From NCBI GenBank assembly GCA_017992475.1, contig JAGOOO010000001.1, forward strand, positions 124,001 through 188,000: a DNA stretch of 64,000 bases, given 5' to 3'. This DNA is from Caldisericia bacterium. GTDB lineage: Bacteria; Caldisericota; Caldisericia; JAAYUI01. This document shows, in pieces, positions 52,682-60,755 of this stretch. The notes below the pieces were generated by a model that had not been told where the DNA came from, made no database searches, and saw nothing but the letters and a program-made list of their open reading frames with translations. The translations under genes were made by a program, and so were the position numbers. Every line of letters begins with the position of its first letter. Position 1 is the first letter of the stretch.

Positions 52682-54208
52682 ATGAAAAAGATAGCAGCAA
52701 TATTGGCGATAACACTTCTGACCATCTGGCCGGTTGCCGGTTTGGTATCAGGAGCTCAACTCTCAGTCAAATTCAGCACGTCTGTTGAGGCATTGGCAGG
52801 GAACAGCAGTATTGTTCCAGTAGAAGTAACAAACACCGGCAGCGAACCAATTGAAAACGCATTTGTTACAATAGCTTCTTTTGATGGCAAACCGCTAGGT
52901 CTGGAGTCGGGTGCCAGGTTAGTACAAGGTTCGCAGGAAAAAATAGGCATCCAGAGAATTGATGCAGGCAGCACCGAGAAAATAAAATTTCAGATCGAAT
53001 TTTTGTCATCCCTAAAATCTGGTATCAAAAAAATTACATTCTCTCTCGAGTCAAATGGCCAAACAGCCACTGGCGAATCGGAAATCAATGTCAACGAAAA
53101 CCTCAATCCGCCGAGCACCAAAAAAATTATTGTAAGCTCAGACGCCGAGAGCTATCCAAACAGCAATTTCACTTATACGGTCAAGGTTGAAAATCCAAAA
53201 AGTGACAGTGACGGCGTAATGGACATGGTTGACCTGAAGGTCGAGCTTCTGTCGATAAATGGAAAACAACTCAAGGAATTCACAGCGGAAGAAGCCAAAA
53301 AAGATAGTTTTTTCAGGCCAATTTTCAAAAGCTCGCTCGTGGTTTCACCAGACAACCCGGAAAGAAAGCTTGCCCCTGGTGATTCTTTCGAAGCAAAATT
53401 CATGCTCGCAACAGGACCAGACATTGAGCTTGGTTCATACAAGGCAAAAATAAAGATAACCTGGCAACCGGCAGATACAAAACTGCCAATGCAGACAAAT
53501 GAGATCGAAGGAAACATAGAAGTCAAGCAGGTCACCTGGTACACATTTGCAGTCAGGTGGGTCATTGATGGTCTTGCAAAAACGGTTGGGTTTGGCAATT
53601 ATGCAATTACAATAATCATCTTCGCATTGCTTGTTAAGCTGTGCTTCTGGCCGCTCTCAAATGCCCAATTTAAAAACATGGAAAAGATGGCCAAGATACA
53701 GCCACTTCTGAATGCACTCAAACAGAAATATCCAAGAAAAGAGGATGCACAGAAGCTCCAGGAAGAGACGATGGCCATCTACAAGGAAAATAATGTCAAT
53801 TTCCTTTCCGGGTGCCTCCCACTTCTAATCCAGCTCCCAATCGTCATGGCCCTCTATTCCGGAATAAGCGGATTTGCTCCACTCAACTATGCCAATTTTA
53901 TCTGGCTTCCTTCGCTTGGTCTTGCAGATCCATTCTACATCATGCCAATCCTTCTTGCGGCTTCTACATGGCTCCAGCAAAAAGTTTCTACGATGCCAGG
54001 ACAGGATCAGCAGAGTGCGTCATTCCAGATCATGTTCCCGGCAATGATGTTCCTCTTCGGCATCAATTTCCCATCAGGCATCTCTCTTTACTGGTTCATG
54101 TTCAACCTTGCCTCTATAATCCATCAAATGGTCTATAATAAAGGAGCCTTTGGAAAATTCATTCCAACAGGAATCATTAAACCAGTTTCAAAGGGAATAA
54201 AGAAATGA
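52682..54208 (+). CDS. yidC: YidC/Oxa1 membrane protein insertase with an unusual ectodomain
   Basis: 508 residues with AAGGAG before the ATG. Inserts proteins into the cytoplasmic membrane. The C-terminal Oxa1 domain (about residues 285-500) is clear: WYTFAVRWVIDGLAKTVGFG, the amphipathic FKNMEKMAKIQPLLNALKQK, and GCLPLLIQLPIVMALYSGI. The first 280 residues are a signal-like segment followed by two beta-sandwich domains resembling CARDB/NEW3 Ig-like modules (PVEVTNTGSEPIENAFVTI), not the usual proteobacterial P1 fold or a short Gram-positive lipoprotein tail. Overlaps jag by four bases. Confidence 0.92.
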   Translation: MKKIAAILAITLLTIWPVAGLVSGAQLSVKFSTSVEALAGNSSIVPVEVTNTGSEPIENAFVTIASFDGKPLGLESGARLVQGSQEKIGIQRIDAGSTEKIKFQIEFLSSLKSGIKKITFSLESNGQTATGESEINVNENLNPPSTKKIIVSSDAESYPNSNFTYTVKVENPKSDSDGVMDMVDLKVELLSINGKQLKEFTAEEAKKDSFFRPIFKSSLVVSPDNPERKLAPGDSFEAKFMLATGPDIELGSYKAKIKITWQPADTKLPMQTNEIEGNIEVKQVTWYTFAVRWVIDGLAKTVGFGNYAITIIIFALLVKLCFWPLSNAQFKNMEKMAKIQPLLNALKQKYPRKEDAQKLQEETMAIYKENNVNFLSGCLPLLIQLPIVMALYSGISGFAPLNYANFIWLPSLGLADPFYIMPILLAASTWLQQKVSTMPGQDQQSASFQIMFPAMMFLFGINFPSGISLYWFMFNLASIIHQMVYNKGAFGKFIPTGIIKPVSKGIKK

Positions 54209-54696
54209 GCAATGGCAATAACCAGAAAAACACAAAGATGCAGGAAGTCCAAGTAAAAGACTTCCTTATGGAATTCATCCCCGAACTCTTCAAAAATATG
54301 GGGGAAGATGCGCATGTTAGGGTATCAAAAGAAATAGACACCATGTTCGTTTCCGTCGAACTGGACGACCCTGCAGTGTACATCGGAAAATCCGGGGAGT
54401 GCCTCGCTTCCCTCCAGTTCATCATCAATATGATCCTCCAGCGCAAGGAGTGGAACGCAGTCAGAATCACCCTTGATATTGGCGGATACAAAAGACGCCA
54501 GATTGACATCCTGAAAAACATTGCCCAGAATGCCGCCCTCAAAGTCAGGCGTTTCGGAAGACCGGTAGAACTCCAGCCAATGTCAGCGTTTGCAAGGCGC
54601 ATCATCCACACAACCCTGAAAGACAATCCCTCGGTATTCACACATTCAATTGATGAAGAGCCGAGACGAAGGGTTGTAGTCGACCTAAGGAAGTAA
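54205..54696 (+). CDS. jag: Jag/KhpB-like RNA-binding protein
   Basis: 163 residues. Cytoplasmic single-stranded nucleic-acid-binding protein. A KH-like domain (about 30-85) has VYIGKSGECLASLQFIINM. The R3H domain ends the protein (LQPMSAFARRIIHTTL, then SIDEEPRRRVVV). The N-terminal Jag_N domain found in many Firmicutes is missing. The start overlaps yidC by ATGA; mnmE follows directly. Confidence 0.92.
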   Translation: MSNGNNQKNTKMQEVQVKDFLMEFIPELFKNMGEDAHVRVSKEIDTMFVSVELDDPAVYIGKSGECLASLQFIINMILQRKEWNAVRITLDIGGYKRRQIDILKNIAQNAALKVRRFGRPVELQPMSAFARRIIHTTLKDNPSVFTHSIDEEPRRRVVVDLRK

Positions 54697-55902
54697 TTGG
54701 AAACAATATTTGCCCAGGCAACAGCCCCGGTACCACAAGCAGTCGGAATAATAAGGATCTCCGGGGACAATGCCTTTGATATAGCAGAAAAGATAATTCC
54801 CGCCGGGCTCCCTGATGCCGGTAAATTCGGCTTCAGGGATGTCACTAACGAAGATGGTGAAAAACTTGATTCTGGGGTTGTGCTAGTATTCAAGTCACCC
54901 AATTCCTTCACCGGTGAGGATGTAGTAGAAATACAAGTTCACGGCAGTCAAGCAGTCATAAGCAAAATCCTTTTGATACTTGCACAATTGGGTGCAAGAC
55001 AGGCCAAACCTGGTGAATTTTCAATGAGGGCTTTTATGAACGGAAAAGCTGGCCTTGCTGATCTTGAGCTTGCCAATGCCCTCGCTAACTCCACAGATGC
55101 CTCAAGAGGACTCCAGCCTCAACTCGAGGAAATAAGGAATGATCTTCTCTTTATTATTTCGTCTCTGGAGGCCTCCATCAGTTTTCCAAATGATGTCAGT
55201 AACGAGGACTCCGCAAAAAAGCAAACCACAAACCTTCTTTTCAAGATAAAATCCCTATTGGGCTCATGCTCAAAACCTGGATTACCAAGAGTTGTCCTCG
55301 CAGGACCTCAAAATGCTGGCAAATCAACGCTTTTTAATTTCATTCTTGGTTTTGAAAGAACAGTCACATCAGATACTGCAGGCACAACAAGGGATTGGGT
55401 GCCACAGACAACAAAGATTGCCAGTAGAACAGTCGAGCTTGTGGACGGGCCCGGTTTGAACGGCTCTTCGGATGCAGGACAATCATCTTTTAGAAAATTG
55501 TTTGATTCGGCTGACTGTATCGTCTGGCTTGACCCTTCCGCAGTAAGGCCAGAATTTGCCGATGGGAGATTTTTAATGGTGCAATCACAATCTGACAGGG
55601 AAGGGTTCCCAGCTCAGCGAGGCTGGCTTCGTGTGTCAGGTAAATATGGTTTAGGAATAGAAGAGCTTTATAAAAAGATACTGCAAGTCCTGGGTCAAAG
55701 ACCTTTTGCTGCAACAGAGAGGCAGATGTCACTTCTTGCTATCATTGAGAATTCAGTTACATCAGCGCTTGAGTGCCAGACCGATGATGCGATGGCTTTT
55801 GAGCTTTCATCTGCTTTCCAGACAATGTCCGAGCTTGATGGCATCGGCGCATCACAGGAAGTCCTTGAATCAATTTTTTCCAGTTTTTGTATCGGAAAAT
55901 GA
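54697..55902 (+). CDS. mnmE: tRNA modification GTPase MnmE, shortened
   Basis: 401 residues from TTG 54697, directly after the jag stop. With MnmG it modifies wobble uridine of tRNAs. The N-terminal folate-binding domain has FAQATAPVPQAVGIIRISG and RQAKPGEFSMRAFMNGK. The G domain has the P-loop GPQNAGKST (about 203-211), G2 TAGTTRD and G3 DGPG. Where G4 NKxD is expected the sequence is QSQSD near residue 297. The C-terminal catalytic FCIGK is intact. The protein is about 50 residues shorter than typical MnmE. No mnmG is adjacent. The 3' end overlaps dprA on the other strand by 33 bases. Confidence 0.9.
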   Translation: METIFAQATAPVPQAVGIIRISGDNAFDIAEKIIPAGLPDAGKFGFRDVTNEDGEKLDSGVVLVFKSPNSFTGEDVVEIQVHGSQAVISKILLILAQLGARQAKPGEFSMRAFMNGKAGLADLELANALANSTDASRGLQPQLEEIRNDLLFIISSLEASISFPNDVSNEDSAKKQTTNLLFKIKSLLGSCSKPGLPRVVLAGPQNAGKSTLFNFILGFERTVTSDTAGTTRDWVPQTTKIASRTVELVDGPGLNGSSDAGQSSFRKLFDSADCIVWLDPSAVRPEFADGRFLMVQSQSDREGFPAQRGWLRVSGKYGLGIEELYKKILQVLGQRPFAATERQMSLLAIIENSVTSALECQTDDAMAFELSSAFQTMSELDGIGASQEVLESIFSSFCIGK

Positions 55903-56895
55903 CCGGCTCGCATAAAAACCATTAGGGAGCTTTATTACAAGTCCTTTTATATCAAGAACCGTGATTATCCCCAACAACGCTTCCGCATTCAGGTCAGTCT
56001 TGTCACATATTTCATCAATCCTGCATGGTACCGCACAAGCCAGCAGAATAGCTTTTTCTGTTTCACTTAAAGATTCATCAGTATAAAGGGTTGTCTTTCC
56101 ATACAAAGACAGAACATCTGAAGGTGAATCTACAAGCAAAGCACCATCTTTGATAAGCTTATTGCAACCCTCAAAATTCTGCATGCCAGGAAGTCCAGGA
56201 CAAGCCAGTACATACCTTCCCAAATCCAGCGCATCCCTAGCTGTTATCAATGCACCGGATGACTTCGGAGCTTCGATAACAAGGCAAGCCTTTGAGAGGG
56301 CAGCAATTATTCTGTTTCTCCATGGGAAAGTCCATCTATCACCTGGAAAATTGGGTGGAAACTCTGAAACAATGGCACCCTTTACTGAAATCCTCTTTTT
56401 GAGCTCCCTTTGCGTCGCACTTCTGGCCTGGTTTATCCCACACCCAAGAATAGCGATTGTAGGTTTGTCGGTATCAAGAGCTCCCCAGTGTGAAGCTGAA
56501 TCAATCCCATCCGCCATCCCAGAAACCACGACAATCCCTGTTTTTGAAAACTCAAAAGCCATATTTCTGGCAATTCCTATTCCGTGTGGCGAGGCCTTTC
56601 TTGTCCCCACCATCGCAATAAGGTCCTGGGTTTCAGGAAGCCCACCAAAAACAAAGAGTGCCGCTGGTGGGCACTCTAGGTCAAAAAGGTTTTTTGGGTA
56701 TCTCTCGTCATCCTGGCAAACAAATTCAATGCTCGATGACTTGATTTCAGAAAGACCGGTACTTATGGCTGTCTCAATCTCCTGCTTGCCAAAATCTTTC
56801 AGTATTTCCTCTGGCCCTTTCTCTTTCAATTTTCCCAGGGCCTGCGGTTTCGAGGCAAGCAAATAAGAGATAGCCAGCCAGTAATTCCTTTCCAC
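55870..56895 (-). CDS. dprA: DprA/Smf DNA-processing protein
   Basis: 341 residues from GTG 56895, which overlaps by one base the TAG of the upstream membrane gene; longer upstream forms would read through that gene in another frame. Binds single-stranded DNA and loads RecA in transformation. Rossmann-fold signatures are MVGTRKASPHGIGIAR, VSGMADGIDSASHWGAL, ILGCGIN, SEFPPNFPGDRWTFPWRNRIIAALS and SGALITARDALDLGR. A C-terminal winged helix (about 270-335) follows. It is the last gene of the Rieske/cytochrome/Flx operon, an odd association probably reflecting read-through. Confidence 0.95.
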   Translation of the reverse strand: MERNYWLAISYLLASKPQALGKLKEKGPEEILKDFGKQEIETAISTGLSEIKSSSIEFVCQDDERYPKNLFDLECPPAALFVFGGLPETQDLIAMVGTRKASPHGIGIARNMAFEFSKTGIVVVSGMADGIDSASHWGALDTDKPTIAILGCGINQARSATQRELKKRISVKGAIVSEFPPNFPGDRWTFPWRNRIIAALSKACLVIEAPKSSGALITARDALDLGRYVLACPGLPGMQNFEGCNKLIKDGALLVDSPSDVLSLYGKTTLYTDESLSETEKAILLACAVPCRIDEICDKTDLNAEALLGIITVLDIKGLVIKLPNGFYASRSFSDTKTGKN

Positions 56896-57152
56896 TAAAG
56901 TTTTTTCTGATAGTTGTATGTTAGAACGGCAAGGCCGGTAAACAGCAACATGGTGCCAAAAAGCACCACAACCCATTGCTGGAGACCATTATATTTCAGG
57001 AGCGGCTTGAGACTTGATGCAAGCCCTACTTTGTCTATTCTTGCGGCACTCTGCATGCCATCAACCAGCTCGAGCGTCATTATCGCAAGAAAACAGCCAA
57101 GTGCAATAAGAACAAGCAGCACCATTACTGCGGTTATTTTCTCTTGCTTCAT
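56895..57152 (-). CDS. Small two-helix membrane protein
   Basis: 85 residues from ATG 57152, which overlaps the stop of the upstream gene (ATGA). Two hydrophobic helices (about 8-29 and 57-78), with an extracytoplasmic-looking loop containing DGMQSAARIDK. No heme- or metal-binding pattern and no family recognised. Its tight coupling with the second cytochrome b suggests a small accessory subunit (inference). Confidence 0.65.
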   Translation of the reverse strand: MKQEKITAVMVLLVLIALGCFLAIMTLELVDGMQSAARIDKVGLASSLKPLLKYNGLQQWVVVLFGTMLLFTGLAVLTYNYQKKL

Positions 57153-57406
57153 TTTTTCTCCTTTGAGAGCCACTTGTCAAATAACTTTACTCTTTTGACT
57201 ACCTTTCCCCTATGGTCTTCTGAGGCGTACATTCCAAAAACCAGAAGAAACATCATGGCCAAAAAGATGAGGCCAAAAGCGACAAGCTGGACAAAACCGA
57301 ATGGACCCAGTTCTCCCAACACCTTTGCTGTCTGGACGAGTTGTGCAAGCGAAAGCACGCCAACCAGCAGGGCCAGGATAAAAATCAGGGTCCATTCATT
57401 TTTCAC
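57149..57406 (-). CDS. Small two-helix membrane protein
   Basis: 85 residues; the ATG overlaps the stop of the second cytochrome b gene by four bases. Two helices (about 5-28 and 37-60), then a basic cytoplasmic tail (KVVKRVKLFDKWLSKEKK). No cofactor ligand and no family recognised. Probably a small subunit of the same membrane complex. Confidence 0.65.
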   Translation of the reverse strand: MKNEWTLIFILALLVGVLSLAQLVQTAKVLGELGPFGFVQLVAFGLIFLAMMFLLVFGMYASEDHRGKVVKRVKLFDKWLSKEKK

Positions 57407-58875
57407 AGACTTTTTACTCCAAGTGCAAGGGCCTTTTCAGCCTTCTTTTTTATAACCCTTCTCCTCCACACATATTCAAGGAAGAAGGCAAGAGCAAACA
57501 CAAACCCATTGAAGAGGAGTATAGTGTATATGTATATATTCCTGTCGGCATCCTTGAATGGTATCCAGTAAGACGCCAGAGAGCCTATTAGGAAGAAGGT
57601 GAGGCCACCAATCGCAAGCGTTGTGTAGGCCGGCCTTCCGGAGGCATTTCGTTGCTCCCTCCTGTCAATCCACGGAAGGGCAACAAGGAACACGATAAAT
57701 AACACCGTCAGCAATGGCCCAATGGCACCAGGCAAGAACTTGAGATAGAAATAAACAAACAGAAAGTACCAGTCTGGCAAGATGTGGTCGGGTGTCTTGA
57801 CTGTGTTTGGCGGTGGCTCACTGATTGCAGGCAAATACAATATTGCACCAATTATAACAATCGCCAATATGGCAAACATGACCCAGTTGAGTTTCGGGCG
57901 TTTTTTCCTCGACCTGATAAAATACAACTCTGCGGCGAGGAACATGGCGATTGGCAACAGGTAATGCAATATATTGAACCTTAGAATTGTCGTCTGGCCA
58001 ACCTGGTGTGCACCAAGACCAATAAACTTGAGCGCGGCACCCAAGCCCAAAGGACCAATACCAGGCAGAAGATCAACAGTATCAAGCATCTGCGTTCCTA
58101 CTGTTGTTGCCCAATAAGACCTCTGGTCAAACGGAAGAAGGTAACCGGTTACACCCGAGAATGTTGAAATGCAGACAACCAGCGTTGCAATTATCCAGGT
58201 TAGTTCTCCTGGTTTTTTGAATTCACCATTGAAATACATCCTAAGCCAGCGAAGCATGAGCAACGCGATGAAGCAATATGCACCATATCTGTGTATTCCT
58301 CTTATCGTTCTGGTTACTGGATTGCCAGAAATGTCTGCAACAGATATGTACGCTTTTGATACAATGACTCCAAGGTCAGCAACAATTTCTTCCGGGGTTT
58401 TGCCTTCCATGGCCAGTATATCCTTGCGCTGGCTGGTTATCGTTGCCCACTTGGTATCAACAAGAGCCTTTTCTGCATCTGTTGTAAGGGCGGCCTTTTC
58501 CTCGTCGCGCTGGGTAATCTCTTCCTGCGTGAGGAGCTCGTCCTCGGTCATCTCGCCAGCATCGATTTTTACCCTGAATTCCTCTGCTTCCTTCATTGCC
58601 CCTTCAATCGTAAGTCCATGTCCATACATGACTTTTGAAGGATCAACTTTCTCAACAGGCGAGGTGTCAGGAACATAATAAAATGTCAGCACAATGCCAA
58701 CGACCACCTGAAGGATGAGGAGGATGTAGAGCATGCCACCAATCCAGTAGAATGGATTTGATTTTTTCTTTTTTGGTGTCTCTTCATCGAAGATATTGAC
58801 CTTGAGGCCTCTTATCTTCCACCATCTTGTCCACGATTTTGTCAAGCCGTCAAGCCAGTTTGCAAATTTGTCCAT
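57403..58875 (-). CDS. b6-like cytochrome b with Qo motif, missing heme bH ligands
   Basis: 490 residues, AGGAGG upstream. Resembles cytochrome b6 joined to subunit IV. The segment FKKPGELTW and the following GVTGYLLPFDQRSYWA align well with b6. In helix B, His195 is present but the residue 14 later is Arg209; in helix D, His304 is present but the residue 14 later is Tyr318. By comparison with bc1/b6f, His195 and His304 would hold heme bL, and Arg209 and Tyr318 replace the bH ligands. The Qo motif PDWY is residues 367-370. The loop between helices A and B carries about 95 extra, mostly charged residues (about 75-185), predicted on the outer side. No CxxCH is present. It lies nine bases after the FlxA-like gene. 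Confidence 0.88.
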   Translation of the reverse strand: MDKFANWLDGLTKSWTRWWKIRGLKVNIFDEETPKKKKSNPFYWIGGMLYILLILQVVVGIVLTFYYVPDTSPVEKVDPSKVMYGHGLTIEGAMKEAEEFRVKIDAGEMTEDELLTQEEITQRDEEKAALTTDAEKALVDTKWATITSQRKDILAMEGKTPEEIVADLGVIVSKAYISVADISGNPVTRTIRGIHRYGAYCFIALLMLRWLRMYFNGEFKKPGELTWIIATLVVCISTFSGVTGYLLPFDQRSYWATTVGTQMLDTVDLLPGIGPLGLGAALKFIGLGAHQVGQTTILRFNILHYLLPIAMFLAAELYFIRSRKKRPKLNWVMFAILAIVIIGAILYLPAISEPPPNTVKTPDHILPDWYFLFVYFYLKFLPGAIGPLLTVLFIVFLVALPWIDRREQRNASGRPAYTTLAIGGLTFFLIGSLASYWIPFKDADRNIYIYTILLFNGFVFALAFFLEYVWRRRVIKKKAEKALALGVKSL

Positions 58876-58884
58876 TCTGGCCTC

Positions 58885-59733
58885 CTAAAAAGCCGCCGGC
58901 ATTGCGGCGATCTGGGCTGATGTGAACACCGGGCCGTCCTGGCAGACGTAGTTGTGTCCAACATTGCATCTTCCACATTTTCCGCAACCGCAATTCATTC
59001 TGGCCTCAAGAGAAGCAAAAATCTTGTCTTTTGGGAACCCTATCTTGTCCAGACCAATGAGGGTGAACTTAATCATCACTGGTGGCCCTGATATTACAAC
59101 TGCAGTGTTCTTGAAACCTGGGTCAATTTCAAACAGCAATTTTGACCTATTCTTGAAATTTGGATCATAATACTGCCCGACAACACCAACATCTTCTTTC
59201 CATGTGCTGTCACCTTTGTCGCATGATCTCTTTACCTCAACATCTTTTACTTTTGCCCATTCAAAAATCTTGTTTTTAAAGACTTGATCGGCGGGTGTTT
59301 TCGCACCATAGAGTATCTCTATCTTGCCGTAGTCAGACCTTTTGTCGAGGGAATAGGTGAGCATGTTGCTGATGGCAGAGAAGCCAACGCCACCGGCCAT
59401 ATAGCTGATGTTCATTCCCTTAAGTGCGTCCTTCGGGAAGCCATTTCCATAAGGGCCCCTCAAAGTGACCCTGTCGCCAACTTTCATTCCGTGGAGCTTC
59501 TCGGTCACTGCGCCAACTTTCATGATGGTCAGCTCAAGGTGTTCCCTCTTTGTTGGAGTGTTGCCAATGGATATCGAGCAGTCGCCAACACCTGGAATTC
59601 CAATTATGCAAAACTGGCCAGGGTTATAGTCAAAATTCCCGCCATCCCTTTTGATGTAGAAAGTTTTGATATTTGGCGTTTCCTGCTCGATTTTTTCAAT
59701 TGTGGCCATCTCTGGCAGATACGGGTTCATCAC
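58885..59733 (-). CDS. FlxA-like FAD/NAD(P)-binding subunit
   Basis: 282 residues; GTG 59733 overlaps the upstream stop and has GGGAGG six bases before it (ATG 59730 is an alternative). Ferredoxin-reductase fold: FAD-binding beta barrel (YNPGQFCIIGIPGVG), NAD(P)-binding domain (YMAGGVGFSAISNML; VVISGPPVMIKF), and a C-terminal [2Fe-2S] site MNCGCGKCGRCNVGHNYVCQDGPVF. This matches HydG, AsrB and FlxA, the subunit that exchanges hydride with NAD(P)H. It would be the nucleotide end of the operon's electron chain. The usual RxYS flavin motif is replaced by CSISIGN. Confidence 0.88.
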   Translation of the reverse strand: MMNPYLPEMATIEKIEQETPNIKTFYIKRDGGNFDYNPGQFCIIGIPGVGDCSISIGNTPTKREHLELTIMKVGAVTEKLHGMKVGDRVTLRGPYGNGFPKDALKGMNISYMAGGVGFSAISNMLTYSLDKRSDYGKIEILYGAKTPADQVFKNKIFEWAKVKDVEVKRSCDKGDSTWKEDVGVVGQYYDPNFKNRSKLLFEIDPGFKNTAVVISGPPVMIKFTLIGLDKIGFPKDKIFASLEARMNCGCGKCGRCNVGHNYVCQDGPVFTSAQIAAMPAAF

Positions 59734-60755
59734 AGCGCACCTCCCAGGGTCTTTAGTGTTTCTGAAAGCGAGATTCCTGCTGGACAGAGGTCAGAACACC
59801 TTCCGCATCCAGTGCAGGCAATTTCTCCGTAGAGTGTCATGTGGTACTGGTACTTGTCCAGAATTTTGTTTCTGTAGCGCGCGGCAACATCGGGCCTTGG
59901 GTTGTGGCCAGAGGCCTCAAGCGAATAGACCGTGAAATGGCAAGAATCCCAACACTTGTCTTTGTTGCAGGAAGTAGCACCAGTTTTGCGGTCTCTCATT
60001 TCGAAGCAGTGGCAAGTTGGGCAGAAGAACGTGCACACGCCGCAGGAGATGCAACCCTGGCTCACCTTTTGCCAAATCGGGGATTCATAGAGTTTCATGT
60101 ACTGGCCAGCTTTTGAGGTGTCCAGTTTGAAAATCATCATCGACTCGCAGGCCTTTTTGACTTTTTCCTGGGTCGCTTTGGCATCTCCACCATCTTCAAA
60201 TACGGATTTGTTGGCCTCTATAAAAGATTTTCCCTTTTCAGTTGAAACAATGACCTGATAGGAATCACCTTCCGGAACCAGGAGAATGTCGGAGCCAGCT
60301 TCAGAGGCGGGGTGGATTCCAAGCGACGAGCAGGCACATGTTGAGAGCGGTTTTTCACAGGCAATCGCAATGATGAGAGTTTTGTCCCTTTTGTCTTTCC
60401 AGTATGGGTCTTCAAACGGCTGTTTGCCACCATCCTTGCGGTCCCTTGCAAGGAAGAAATTGTCCAGTATCTGGATGCCCCTGGCATCACATGGCCTGAC
60501 CCCGAAAAGGATGGCCGGTTTTGAGGTATCTGCCTGATGAACCTTGTCGTCTTCTACTTTGTATATCAGTTCGGTTTGTGGAAAGATCACTTCTTTGGCT
60601 GGTGTTGCAGTCCTTATAGTTTTGAGGTCAATCGATTTTATATCTTCAATCCTCTTGAAGTTTGTGACCGCACCGTTTTTTTGTGGGGCATAAGCAACAT
60701 GGGTCTTTCTCGATTCATCAATCAGGGAGAGCATTTTTTCTTTTTTGATTTTCAT
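59730..60755 (-). CDS. FlxB-like iron-sulfur protein (AsrA/HydB type)
   Basis: 341 residues from ATG 60755, five bases after GGAGG and overlapping the FlxC-like stop by ATGA. An N-terminal domain of the AsrA/HydB type (FGVRPCDARGIQILD; TLIIAIACEKPLSTCAC) precedes two [4Fe-4S] motifs, CISCGVCTFFCPTCHC and CTGCGRCSDLCPAG. In hydrogenases, sulfite reductase and the FlxABCD module this protein carries electrons between the flavoprotein and its partner. Cytoplasmic, no signal. Confidence 0.85.
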   Translation of the reverse strand: MKIKKEKMLSLIDESRKTHVAYAPQKNGAVTNFKRIEDIKSIDLKTIRTATPAKEVIFPQTELIYKVEDDKVHQADTSKPAILFGVRPCDARGIQILDNFFLARDRKDGGKQPFEDPYWKDKRDKTLIIAIACEKPLSTCACSSLGIHPASEAGSDILLVPEGDSYQVIVSTEKGKSFIEANKSVFEDGGDAKATQEKVKKACESMMIFKLDTSKAGQYMKLYESPIWQKVSQGCISCGVCTFFCPTCHCFEMRDRKTGATSCNKDKCWDSCHFTVYSLEASGHNPRPDVAARYRNKILDKYQYHMTLYGEIACTGCGRCSDLCPAGISLSETLKTLGGAL

